Source: Punctularia strigosozonata HHB-11173 SS5 (taxonomy: Eukaryota > Basidiomycota > Agaricomycetes > Corticiales > Punctulariaceae). Taken from it: a stretch of DNA of 46,654 nt. Every line of letters begins with the position of its first letter. Position 1 is the stretch's first letter. The notes beneath the pieces were generated by a model. That model saw only the letters and a program-made list of their open reading frames with translations, was not told the origin of the DNA and made no database searches. Both the position numbers and the translations under genes were made by a program. Below are positions 34,095 through 43,937 of this stretch, piece after piece. The stretch is from contig NW_006767454.1 of assembly GCF_000264995.1 (NCBI RefSeq), positions 82,925 through 129,578 of the forward strand, given 5' to 3'.

Positions 34095-35044
34095 ATGGCT
34101 TCCAAAGTCGCAGTCGCAGGTGTAAGTGCGATTCATCATATCTCCGTGTTTCAGCGAGGGATCTAACGCCCATCCCATAGGCCACCGGTAACATCGGCCT
34201 GCCCGTCGTCCAGCAGCTCGTCGCGGCCAAGTTCGACGTCGTCGTCCTCTCGCGCTCCGACAACCCCTCCGGCCTCCCCGCGGGCGTCACCGTCCGCAAG
34301 GTCGACTACGATTCGGTCGAGTCGCTTACCGCCGCGCTCCATGGCGTCGACGCCGTCGTGTCCGCCGTCGCCTCCGCCGCGCTCGCAGGTCAGACCAAGA
34401 TCATCGACGCCGCCGTCGCCGCGGGCGTAAAGCGCTTCCTCCCCTCCGAATTCGGCAACGACCTGCAGCACCCCGCCGTGCGTGCCGTGCCCGCGTTCGC
34501 GCCCAAGGTCGCCGTGCAGGAGTACCTGAAGAAGGTCGCCGCCGAGTCGAGCCTCACGTACACGATCGTCAGCACCGGGCCGTTCCTCGACTGGGGCCTG
34601 TACGCCGGGTTCCTGCTCGGTTCGCCGAAGGAGCGCAAGGTGGAGATCTACGACGGCGGGCATCAGGAGTTCAGCGCGACGACGCTCCCGACGATCGGCC
34701 GCGGGGTGGTCGCGGTGCTGCAGCATCTGGAAGAGACGAAGAACCGGGCCGTGTACTTCCACGAGGCGGTCGTTAGCCAGAGCAAGCTGCTGGGGATCGC
34801 GAAGGAGCTGACGCCCGGGGAGACGTGGGAGGTGACGGAGAGCAAGTCGGCGGACCTGAAGGCGAGGGCAGACGAGAAACTTGCGAAGGGCATCTTCGAT
34901 ATGGAGGTGGGGATTTCGCTGGTCAAGTATTCCATCTTAGGGCCAGGGTTTGGCCCCGTGTGGAAGAACTTGGATAACGAGTTGCTGGGGATCAAGACGA
35001 TCTCGGACGAGGAGTTGCGGGCGATCGTGAAGTCCGCGTTGTAG
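34095..35044 (+). CDS. NmrA-like / isoflavone reductase-like NAD(P)-binding protein
   Basis: Two exons (34095-34121 and 34181-35044) give 296 residues. The first exon encodes only MASKVAVAG. The Rossmann motif GATGNIG (residues 9-15) is rebuilt across the intron, which fixes the start. Further family features: LSRSDNPSGLPAGVTVRKVD (where NADPH specificity is set), GVDAVVSAVASAALAGQTKI, AAGVKRFLPSEFGND, and YTIVSTGPFLDWGL. These are typical of the atypical short-chain dehydrogenases of the NmrA/PCBER type. Family members either reduce phenolic or isoflavonoid-like substrates using NADPH or act as redox sensors that bind but do not turn over NAD(P). Which applies here cannot be told. Cytosolic, no signal peptide. 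The second exon is very GC-rich, as in highly expressed genes. Confidence 0.88.
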
Positions 35045-35465
35045 GACTAGAGATCGCTCTGTTTCTTGATTAAGTGTTGGTATGTAACGGAAACGCGTCG
35101 TGATACATGAAAATATGTGCTTAGCATGCGCGTCACGAATGGAACCAAAAATTCATACGTGGATGGCGAACATATGCAATCCATGGGAAACCGCGGGGCT
35201 GAAAGGGTGCGTCGAGGCTCGCCGCGCTTTCCCGATTCGTGTGCAGTTAGCGTCCATGCCCTGGATTTGCCTCCTTGTAGTAGTTCGGGTCCATCGTTAC
35301 AAGGATACATCGCGGCCGAAAGCAAGCCCCTGGGCTAGAGTGCCATAAACCTTGGGGTGGTGCGCTACATATGAGGTAACGAATAGCAATTCCTTCTCAC
35401 GGTCCTTTCCTGCCGACTTCAGTGCTTGAAGTCGGTCGCCGTCCCCAACGGATTTACCCTCGAAT
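35045..35465. other. Intergenic
   Basis: 3' region of the NmrA-like gene and promoter of the Mim1-like gene. No gene seen. Confidence 0.35.
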
Positions 35466-36535
35466 ATGGCCAACACGTTAGAGCAAGACGAGCAGGATCT
35501 GCTCCAGGTGCGTTTCCTATACTAGCTCCCGAAGTTCTGTTGCTCATACGACCACGCATACCACAGTCTGCCCTCGCGGAGTCTACCGCGTTCTCGTCCG
35601 TCCCGCTGCCGCACCAATCGACCGTCTCGTCCGACCCAGCGCCGTCCGAAGAGCCGACGACGGTTGCGCAGCCCGAGACCCAGGCAGCGACGACGCAGGC
35701 GACAGATGCCGACGCGCGTGCAGCGTGGCAAGCGCAGTACGAGGCCGAGCTCGCAATCTTCCGCGCGCAGTCGGCGGAGCAACGCGCGAGGGCTGAGCAG
35801 GAGCGCGCCAAGTGGGAGAAGATACGAGAGGAGGAGGAGAAGAACGGCGCCGCGCCGAAGGAGTGGGAGGACGTCGGCGCGAGCGGCACGGCGAGCACGA
35901 GCAGCGCGACGGTGTCCGCGTCGCCAAGCCCCGCGGACGCGCGCAACCTTGTCGCAGGCGAGCAGCCAGGACACTCCCATGCACACGCGCACGAGCACGA
36001 ACGGGAGGAGAGCGGGACGGACTCGGGCTCGGGCTCGGGCTCGGGCACGGGTTCGCATCCGGAGAAATGGGAGATACCGTCGTCCATGAGCGCTTCTTTC
36101 CCGTCCTCGTTCGACATCGACACCCCGCCGTCGCATGACCATCAACATCACCACCACCCACACGACCACCCTCACCACCACGGGAATGTCCCCGTCCCGC
36201 TCCCTCCTCCCCTAGGTGCCGCCGTGCATGCGCCTGCCCCAGGCCCGTCCGCCTCCAATCCCGCGCCAGAACCCATCTCCGCTACTCTGTCCGTTTTCAA
36301 CGCATCGTTACCGCTCAAGGTCCGCGCGCTCGCGCTCGCGTCGAGCCTCGCGATTAACTTCTTGCTGCCCTTCGTGAACGGGGTGATGCTCGGCTTCGGC
36401 GAGATCTTCGCGAAGGAGGTCGTCGCGGGGTGGATAGGGTGGAAGCCCGCCAAGCGGAGTGCGCCGACAGCGGTCGGGATCGGCGTGCGGGGCATAGGGG
36501 AACAGAGGACGGCGAGAGAGCCGTTCAGGAAGTGA
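35466..36535 (+). CDS. MIM1: Mim1/Tom13-like mitochondrial outer-membrane import protein with long N-terminal extension
   Basis: Two exons (35466-35507 and 35567-36535) give 336 residues. The C-terminal segment LPLKVRALALASSLAINFLL with PFVNGVMLGFGEIFAKEV (about 262-299) matches the single-span core of Mim1/Tom13. In yeast Mim1 inserts alpha-helical outer-membrane proteins and helps assemble the TOM complex. Yeast Mim1 is only 113 residues. Here about 260 extra residues precede the core: a charged helix (QAQYEAELAIFRAQSAEQRA to KWEKIREEEEKNG, about 80-120), then Ser/Gly repeats, and a His/Asp cluster (HDHQHHHHPHDHPHHH) close to the membrane span. The start ATG (35466) yields MANTLEQDEQDLLQ before the intron. 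The core hydrophobic segment and Gly-rich helix support the call; the function of the extension is unknown. A different small outer-membrane protein with a similar helix is the main alternative. Confidence 0.7.
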
Positions 36536-36917
36536 ACACGGTTGATCCTGTAGACCCGATCCGTGGTTCTTACACTTCGGCCTGGAGGCAATTGTGAAAA
36601 CTTTTTTGACCATCGTGCTCTGCGCGCCATGCAAGGTGCTTCCTTTCCCTCAGTTCCCGTATGCCAAAGGGTGTATTCCAGTGAATGAAGTAAGTGCGAG
36701 TGCAGTGGTGGTGACAATGGCCAGATCCGTGATTACATATGAGTATCGTCCCGAAGTACAATATATACACCGTCCAGTCAAGCTGGACGCAAAGACGTCG
36801 CGCCAGCAACGAGGTGGTGCTTGAGCTGCCATAACCATCAGGCGCACGAAACGCCAAGCGAGGGGGGTCGATAGGGAGACGCGGTACTTATGTCTGGCCA
36901 AAAGTCCATGGGAAATT
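36536..36917. other. Convergent 3' region
   Basis: Between the 3' ends of the Mim1-like gene and the type I membrane protein gene. No gene seen. Confidence 0.4.
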
Positions 36918-38651
36918 TCATCGTTTCAAGCCCGGCGCGGCCCTTGGGGGACCGGACATGTATTGCGGTGGTGGCGCCTGATAACTCGGTGGGCGCATAA
37001 CGTGCTCGTCCGTCGTCGTCGCGGTTACGGTGCCGAATAGGCTCGGCGTGCGCGGGTAATGGTTCCTTTGGGCCGTCGCTTCTGCCTGGTTCGGAGGTGG
37101 AGGCGGGACGATGGGCATAGGCAGCGGGCGGCGGGGGTCGGGGTGTTGCGACGTCGGGACGCCCGTAGTCGGGTCCCACTCGGGTTTCGGCAGCACTTGG
37201 ACGGGCGCTTGCGGCTCGGTCGCGCGCTCGGCGGCGAAGGGCACCGACGTCGGGGCGGACCACTGCGTGGTGGACATGCTGGTCCGGGAGGGCGAGGCCG
37301 CGGTGCGCGTGCCGGCCTGCGAGGAGGGCGAGGTGTGCGCGTGCGTGGTAGAGTTGGCGAGCATGTCTTCGACGAGGTGCATGCGCACGAAGGGCTGCGG
37401 GCGACGCTCGGCGTCAACGAGGCGCTTCTGTTCGGCGAGGCGCCGGCGGCGGAGGCAGAAGAGGGCGCAGGCGGTGAGGAGCGCGGCGCCGATGAGTGCG
37501 CCCGCGATGCCGCCGACTATGCCGCCGACCATGGCGGCGTGCGAGGAGCCATGAGAGGAGGAGGGTGAGGACGAGGAGGAGGGGCTTGAGTTGGAGGTGG
37601 AGGCGGGCGAGGAGGAGATGATGAGGGTGACGGTTTGGCCGGCGGCGTTTGTGGTCGTCGTCGTTAGGAGCGAGCTGGAGGTAGGGGAGGCGGGAGCATC
37701 GAGGGCGGTGGGGGAGGAAGGAGAGGCGGAGTCGGTATCAGAGAAGGTCGAGGTTCCGGAAGGAGCGGTGGACACGGACTCTATCCCGGAACGCGTCTTC
37801 TGCTGTTGCTGCGTCTCCGTCGATTGGACGGGCTGCGTCTGCGTCGTCTGTGTTTGAGTTTGGGTATGAGTCTGCGTTTGGGTCTGGGTCTGGGTCTGAA
37901 TTTGAGTCTGTGTTTGAGTTTGGGTCTGTTGGCCCGAGCCGGCTTGAGTAGTCGAGGAGCTAATAGCGCCACCTTCGGCGAACCTGTGGGATTGGCACCG
38001 TCAGTTCGGGTTTTCGTGGAGTATCGATGGTGGGTGGTTACGCACTCTAGTCCGTACACCTCCACGTAAGAGCCGCCATATTGGCCGACGCCGGTGATGG
38101 TGAGCTGGAAGGTATGCTGTTTACTCCCGTCCAGACCCGACTTGGTGTACAGGACGGCCTCGACCGGATCCTCGCCGTTGGTAGTCCCGGCGGACTCGTC
38201 AACCTGCAGAGGCAAAGAAAATCTAAGTTTAGTGGTGCGAAACATCAGTTTGCTGCGTGAGCGTCGCATACCGACGAAGAAGAACCCCCGTCAACAGACA
38301 CAGACGCGACACCTCCGTTGAAGTTGTGGCGAGAGAGGTAAGAGATGGAGCTCCCTGTTTACCACGGACGGTCAGGAGAGAGTGGCAGAATGCTCAATGT
38401 CGCTTGCCTTGGAATGTGAAGGTGATTCCGTCGCCTGGGTTGCCCGAGAACCGGTGCCCTCCATTGTCCTGGTCTGACCTGGGTTGCGCCAGCCTTGAGC
38501 GACTGGAATTATAGATAGTTTGCTATGGCACGTACCATGACCCGGAATACGTGATCCTCGGGTCACCAGCCGATACGGTGACGGTCTGGGCGACGGATGA
38601 TGGGAGCAATAAAGCGAGTATAAGGGCCGTCAAGGAGACATATAGTAGCAT
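36918..38651 (-). CDS. Type I single-pass membrane protein with Gln-Thr stalk
   Basis: Five exons on the minus strand (38651-38536, 38478-38408, 38354-38272, 38203-38046, 37983-36918) give 497 residues. A signal peptide is clear (MLLYVSLTALILALLLPSSA, cut before QTV). The ectodomain (21-145) has the layout seen in many basidiomycete cell-surface proteins: DPRITYSGSW, GHRFSGNPGDGITFTFQGSS, ISYLSRHNFNGGVASVSVDG, LTITGVGQYGGSYVEVYGLE, probably a beta-sandwich. A stalk of alternating Gln and Thr (about 160-195) and a Ser/Thr-rich linker follow, likely O-glycosylated. One membrane span (about 294-318, rich in small residues) precedes RRRR and a 175-residue Pro-rich cytosolic tail. The layout resembles wall-stress or polarity sensors (WSC/Mid2/Axl2 style), but no named domain is recognised. 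The second intron is GC-AG. Ligand unknown. Confidence 0.85.
37845..37935 (-). repeat. Imperfect hexanucleotide repeat coding (Gln-Thr)n
   Basis: A run of CAGACC/CAAACT-type hexamers within the membrane-protein gene encodes about 16 alternating Gln-Thr pairs. Codon choice varies between units, so the repeat has been kept at protein level while the DNA drifted. Confidence 0.75.
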
Positions 38652-39872
38652 ATCACTCGAGGGGACGCATCCACGCTGTCCACCGAGGACAAAGGCTTCG
38701 TACGATAGAACACGGCCGTCTAGACGAAACGAGCGGAAGGGGGGCTGTTATGCCTGAATGTGCGGGTGCAAAGAATGAGACCAGGAACGGAGAGCCGAGC
38801 CAATGTCCAACGTTGCGAATTGGCCATCCCGGTCCTCATCAGAGCCTTTGAATCCAATGGGAAAATCCTATAACGGGCCATGGGGAATCTCTACAGCCCT
38901 GCCATAACAGTCCCATCATGGTGCGATCCAGCCAATTCCCTCGGGCGCTGTGAATGGCCGTGTACGGTTAAGGGGGCACGTATCAATTTGCTCACGATGG
39001 CGACTGGGACCGATCATGGTCGACCTTCCTCGGCCCAAGATCCGAGAAGCTCACCCGTGAGCGAGACTGGCGGGCCCATACACGCTCCCTGATTATCACA
39101 CCAGCATCAGGCAAGCATCAGGCATGGGTCTGTATAGGATGGAGTTGAGCAAGAGCAACGCTATCTGAATCTGAATAGCAATGAATCAAGGTGGCGTTCG
39201 TACGCAAGGCGGATTGATGCTCGAGCTTTGGAGATTGCCGCGCTTGACGATACCGGATAAGGAGTGACAGGAATGAACGCACGATGAATCCATCAGCTTC
39301 ATCAAACCGCGGTTCGACTTCCAGACTCAACAGATACAGCAGGGACGGCAGCGCGCCCACAAACTCCAGGATCAACAAAACGCTGGCACAGGCAGTCGAG
39401 AGGCGCTGCAGGCCATGGCCATGCAACGAGGATACCCGACCGCGCGCGCTCTTCACGAACGCGGGCCACGACGCGGCAACGTGGCCGACGCCCACGTCCA
39501 AAACAGGCAAAAGAAGCGCGGCCACGCGCCGAAAAGGCTCGATCACATGACATGTTCGTCGGACGCGTTATTTGGCGCGTATTTGTTACGTCACGTGTTT
39601 GTTCAGTCTCGCTATGTCGCCGTAGCGGGAGCTCGTTGTGTTCGTTCGCGTCCTCGTCTGTCTCGGCGACTTCGTCTTCCTCCTCACCCAGTCCTTACCC
39701 TCTCACACCGCTAACATCGCCCTCTTGACCTCGTCTTGACACGAGCGCAACTTGAACAACAGCGCCGACAACCCGCAACAGCCGACTTCGAGCACGACGT
39801 CGTTACACCCCGACATCTTCACTAAACACAGAGAGAACACCCAGCGAGCAACGTTCATCCAGACTATCCACC
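38652..39872. other. Divergent intergenic region
   Basis: 1.2 kb between the starts of the membrane-protein gene (-) and the cyclin gene (+). I see no further gene. Frames of 80-140 codons around 39118-39550 have no motif. The half next to the cyclin carries cell-cycle-type promoter motifs (39563-39597). Confidence 0.4.
39563..39597 (+). promoter_or_regulatory. Cluster of MCB (ACGCGT), E2F-like (TTTGGCGCG) and CRE/E-box (TACGTCACGTG) motifs
   Basis: ACGCGT is at 39563-39568, TTTGGCGCG at 39571-39579 and TACGTCACGTG at 39587-39597, 275-310 bp before the cyclin ATG. ACGCGT is the site of the MBF (Mbp1-Swi6) G1/S factor and TTTSSCGC is the E2F consensus. Three such motifs within 35 bp suggest periodic transcription. 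Motif evidence only. Confidence 0.5.
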
Positions 39873-42129
39873 ATGGCATCCAACCGCGTGAGTACACTAC
39901 CTCCCATCCCGCCTCATATCGGGGGGGGTTTTTTTTTGTCGAAATCTACCTCCCCCGCTCACCACCCGTCGTCTTCCCCAGATACACGCCCGCGCTCGCG
40001 CAATCCGCCCCAACCGTGACGAGAACGCCATCACCCGGCACTCCCGCCAATCCTCCAGCATCACCTCCGCTGCCGCCGCCGGCGTCCGCACCAGCGGCGT
40101 CTTCGTCCCACCCGCCAAAGCCGGCGCCCCCACCAAACTCCCCGCCCGGGCCCCGACCGGCCCCGCGGGCAAGGGCGTCGCCACCGCCGGACTGGCGGTG
40201 CGGCCCGCGCTGCACGAGGTCACCACCCGTGCCGTGAACAGGAAGCAGGTCCCCGACGCCGCCGCCGAGATCCAGAAGGAGGCTAAGCCGACCGCCGTCG
40301 AGTCGCTCAAGCGCGCCCGCGCCGCATCGGTCTCGGACGCGCACCAGCCCGCCCGCCGGGTGCCGCTTTCCCAGGCCGCGAGGGCGAGGCAGCCCATCGC
40401 GCCCCGCCAATCGATCACGGGTGCGGCTCGCCGAGTCGTTCCTGCAGGCGCGAAGGCGTCGCGCATCGCGATCCGGGTCGACGCGCACGAACTCGCTGAA
40501 GCACAACAAGAGCTCGAGATGGCCATCGAGGAGCAGGAGGAGCACACCGCCGTCATCGCCACGCGCCACACTGAGCCGGACATGCGCGCGATGGAGGCCG
40601 AGTACGAGGCCGAGCACAGCGCCGTCATGGGAGAGCAAGAGGTGGAGGCGCTCGTCGGCGCCGACAGCGATATCGAGCTCGTGAGCGATCGCGGCGACCT
40701 GGAGCACCTTGAGGACGAAGACGAGGAGGAGGAGACCGCAAGGCAGAGCGCGTCGAAGGAGGAGGAGGTCGATTTGGACGCGGTTCAGGCCGAGCTCGAG
40801 CGTGTGTGGCCCGACATGCCGACCGCGCACCGACGGAAGTGCGAGGCGGAGGTGGAGCGCATCAGGGAAACCTTTGGGCAGGAGGAGCTCGAGCCTGGCA
40901 TGATGGATCCGAGCATGGTCAGCGAGTACGCGGACGAGATCTTCGAATACATGCAGGAGCTCGAGGAGGAGATGATGCCTGGGACGAACTACATGGACGC
41001 GCAGAGCGAAATTGACTGGAGTATGAGGCAAACGCTTGTCGACTGGCTGCTGCAGGTGCACCTAAGGTGCGTTCCATCGAATGCCTGGAAGGTGTGGGTG
41101 CTGATACGAGGGTCCAGATACCACATGCTGGCCGAGACGCTATGGATCGCTGTCAATATCGTCGACCGGTTCCTGACGAAGCGAGTGGTCAGCCTGGCCA
41201 AGCTCCAACTTGTAGGCGTCACCGCGATGTTCATCGCCGCCAAGTACGAAGAGATCCTCGCTCCCAGCGTAGACGAGGTGAGCCAGTCGCAGTCGTTCCG
41301 ATACCTCGCCGGGCGCTGATGCGGTACACCTAGTTTGTGTATATGACCGAGAACGGGTACTCCCGCGATGAGGTGTTGAAGGGCGAGCGGATCATGCTGC
41401 AGACCCTCGACTTCCGCGTCAGCGACTACTGCAGCCCATACAGCTGGATGCGGAAGATCAGCGCCGCCGACAACTATGATATCCAGGTCAGCAATATCTC
41501 GCCCTGAGGGCGCCCGTATTGGCAGATGCTGACCGAGCCGCTGGTGATGGCAGACCCGGACGCTGAGCAAGTTCCTGACCGAGGTGACGCTAATCGACTA
41601 CCGGTTCCTGGGGTGCAAGCCGAGTCTCGTCGCCGCCGTGGGCATGTACACCGCGAGACGGATGCTGGGTGGTGACTGGGTAAGTACAAGTTCGAGTTCA
41701 ACCCTCCTTTCATGGCGGTGATGATGATGAGATGCGGGCTACCACGCCGCTTCCTCATTGTGCTGGCCACGTGACCCTCCGTACCGCCCTGTTGCCTGCC
41801 TCGCGCTCGGTGCTGACCCGATTTGGACCTTCCCGCAGGACGAGGCGTTCGTGTACCACTCCGGCTTCACCGAGGCGCAGCTCGAGATGGGCTTCCTCCT
41901 GCTCGTCGACAAGCTGTGCGAGCCCGATTTCCACAAGATGTACGTTTGCAAGAAGTACGCGCACAAGCGGTTCTTGAAGGTCCGTTCCGTCCGCTCGTCT
42001 GCCTTATCGCGGAGGTCTCGGCACGTGCTGATGCCGTCGTTTCATTACTATCAGGCGTCCGTCTGGGCCGTGAATTGGTGCCGGGAACACGAACATCTCC
42101 GCGCTTTCTTGAAAGGGATGATCGAGTGA
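39873..42129 (+). CDS. G2/mitotic B-type cyclin
   Basis: Regulatory partner of Cdk1 driving mitotic entry. Seven exons (39873-39887, 39982-41066, 41118-41277, 41334-41486, 41554-41679, 41839-41979, 42055-42129) give 584 residues. A 15-nt first exon encodes MASNR. Residues 79-88 (RPALHEVTTR) fit the RxxLxx[VI]Tx destruction-box form used by the APC/C. The cyclin N-box (about 325-450) includes DIFEYMQELEEEMMP, DWSMRQTLVDWLLQVHLRYH, LAETLWIAVNIVDRFL and MFIAAKYEEILAPSVDEF. The C-box (about 450-575) includes LDFRVSDYCSPYSWMRKISA, FLGCKPSLVAAVGMYTAR and ASVWAVNWCREHEHL. MRAxLxDWL-type sequence marks B-type rather than G1 cyclins. It is orthologous in type to Clb1-6 of budding yeast and Cdc13 of fission yeast; which subclass is not resolved. 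The acidic stretch at about 225-265 is unusual but disordered. Confidence 0.93.
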
Positions 42130-43521
42130 ACGACGCAAGAAGAAAAAAGGCTCCTCCCTTGCACATATGCACCAGGATAATATCAGCAACGGACCCTGCA
42201 CCATACAATCTCACTCACGCATTGCATCGCATACACAACCCACCATGCACCATACATTTTTTGCACCAGTCTTGGACCTCCATGCCCCTCACCCTCTTCC
42301 GGCAATCCAACGTATCCCCGCGCATCCACGACCTGCATGCACCCTAGCTTGGGTCCACGCCTACATGCCGACATGTCTCTCCTCTTGACGTCTTGTCTGA
42401 TATGCAGATAATTGGACGTCTGTACTCTCCCCAAGCGTTCCGCCGGTCCACATCTACTGCGCCCTCGGTCGGCCGTCCTGTCCTTTCTTCGTTCACCGAC
42501 CTCGATCCCCGTCTTCCGCCACCCCATCTTTATACTTCTATTTTCCTTTCTCTCTCTCAATCCCATCCATATCGTGTTCGATAAAAATCACCCTCCGAGT
42601 GCGCCTCCTCACGCACACACGCACACACCACACAACCTGTATATTTGATTGTCTGATTTATTATCTTTCTGCATAACGTCTGGTCCTTATCATCTACCAA
42701 CAGTCATTTTGCACGTCTCTCTCTCTCTCTCGTTTCTTCTCTCTTCTTCTTCGCCGTCTCATCTAGTTATCTATTCGTGGTCGGGTGGGCTGCGTGCGTG
42801 CGTCCGGATCGACTCGCGGACGCTGGTCGCTCACTCGCCCGACCCGACCCGCTCGCTGTCGCTCGCTATTTGCTCTCGAATGAAACGTCCCTTTTTTTTT
42901 CTCTCCCGTCGTCGCGTTCGTGTGCGAGCAAAGAAAAGTCACGTCTTGTCGTTTCGTCCTAAATACACGCCCAAAGGAGGTATCGGGAAAGAAAACAAGT
43001 GGACAGCGGGTCAGAACCCCCGAGATCCCGAACGGAAGAAAGCGGGTAATGGTACAAATCCATAAAGATACACGTGGTTGCGGACGGGGGACTAATAGCT
43101 GGTTGGGTTCGCTCATATCACATTTCGCGGCTCTGCGTTAAAGAGAAGGGGGGGTTATCCGACGGGATGCGGCTGATCCGGCCCGTTGTTGGTTTCGTTC
43201 CTCGCGCGCAGAGCCGCCGTCGGCCGGTCATGTAGAGGGGGCTATCGTGCTATGATAAGTGTCAAGCTGCGTTATCTCTGGCCCACGGCCCGGCGCCAGG
43301 GTTACCGAAATGGGACGGCGAGAGGGAGAGAGGGAGGGGGGGTCGTCGACAGGCTTTCTTTTCCGAGGATAGAGAGATGCGAGGGCGGAGGCGTGATTGT
43401 GGTTTGGGCTGGTACAAATGTGCAGAATGATTTGACGGAGAGAGGCAAGGGTGGAAAGGTTCCTCTTGCTCGGCGCTCGATGGGTGTGTGATGATGATGA
43501 TGATGATGACTTTCTTCTCTC
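42130..43521. other. Convergent region with pyrimidine-rich low complexity
   Basis: 1.4 kb between the 3' ends of the cyclin and PAH genes. The part about 42400-42960 is strongly biased to C/T on the plus strand, including a CT run at about 42716-42731 and several T runs. A (TGA)n run lies at 43490-43508. No gene seen; the pyrimidine tract probably belongs to a long cyclin 3' UTR or a spacer. Confidence 0.4.
43490..43508 (+). repeat. (TGA)n microsatellite
   Basis: About six perfect copies of the trinucleotide just beyond the PAH gene's stop codon, in its 3' UTR. Confidence 0.8.
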
Positions 43522-43937
43522 TCATGGACCGAGGGTGGAGATGATGGGCCCGTGAGGTGTCGTCACGCGTACCTCGCGTGCGATGGGGCTCGTCGGCTGT
43601 TGGACGGCGTAGCCGGAGGGGAGGAAGGTGTTGAAGCCGTCGATGAGCTCCGGGTGGCCGGAGGTGATGAAGAGCTCGCCCATGCGGGTCATGCAGGTGC
43701 TCGTGCTGATGCTGGGGCGGGGGCGGGTACGGGGCGAGATCAGCGGGGGGTGCGGTGGGGGCGGAGAGCAAGGCAGCGTTCATCGGCTTACACGGCGTCT
43801 CGGAAGTCCTTGAAGATCATGAGGAACCGCTGGTGCACGTCGGGCTGGTCGTACAGCGCGGACCGGACTTGGTCGAGGTAGCGCAGCGCGTCGTTGACGC
43901 TGAGGGTGTCGGGGGAGACGCGCGATCCTTGGGCCAT
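43522..43937 (-). CDS. Small single-PAH (Sin3-type paired amphipathic helix) protein
   Basis: Two exons on the minus strand (43937-43792 and 43711-43522) give 111 residues, essentially one PAH domain. After MAQGSRVSPDTL the domain reads SVNDALRYLDQVRSAL, YDQPDVHQRFLMIFKDFRDA, VISTSTCMTRMGELF, GHPELIDGFNTFLPSGYAVQ. It ends VTTPHGPIISTLGP. Spacing matches Sin3 PAH1, including the N-D-A-L-x-Y-L start and G-F-N-T-F-L-P end. Sin3 uses PAH domains to bind transcription-factor helices and bring in histone deacetylase. This protein lacks the other PAH repeats and the HDAC-binding region, so it could compete with or modulate Sin3 (inference). Upstream codons are open to about 44204 without stop, so a longer N-terminus is possible; 43937 has the better start context. 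Such one-PAH genes recur in mushroom genomes. Confidence 0.85.

Noticed and set aside
39946-41061. A 371-codon minus-strand frame opposite the cyclin
   Set aside because: The plus strand clearly encodes the cyclin; the antisense frame arises from GC-rich third positions.
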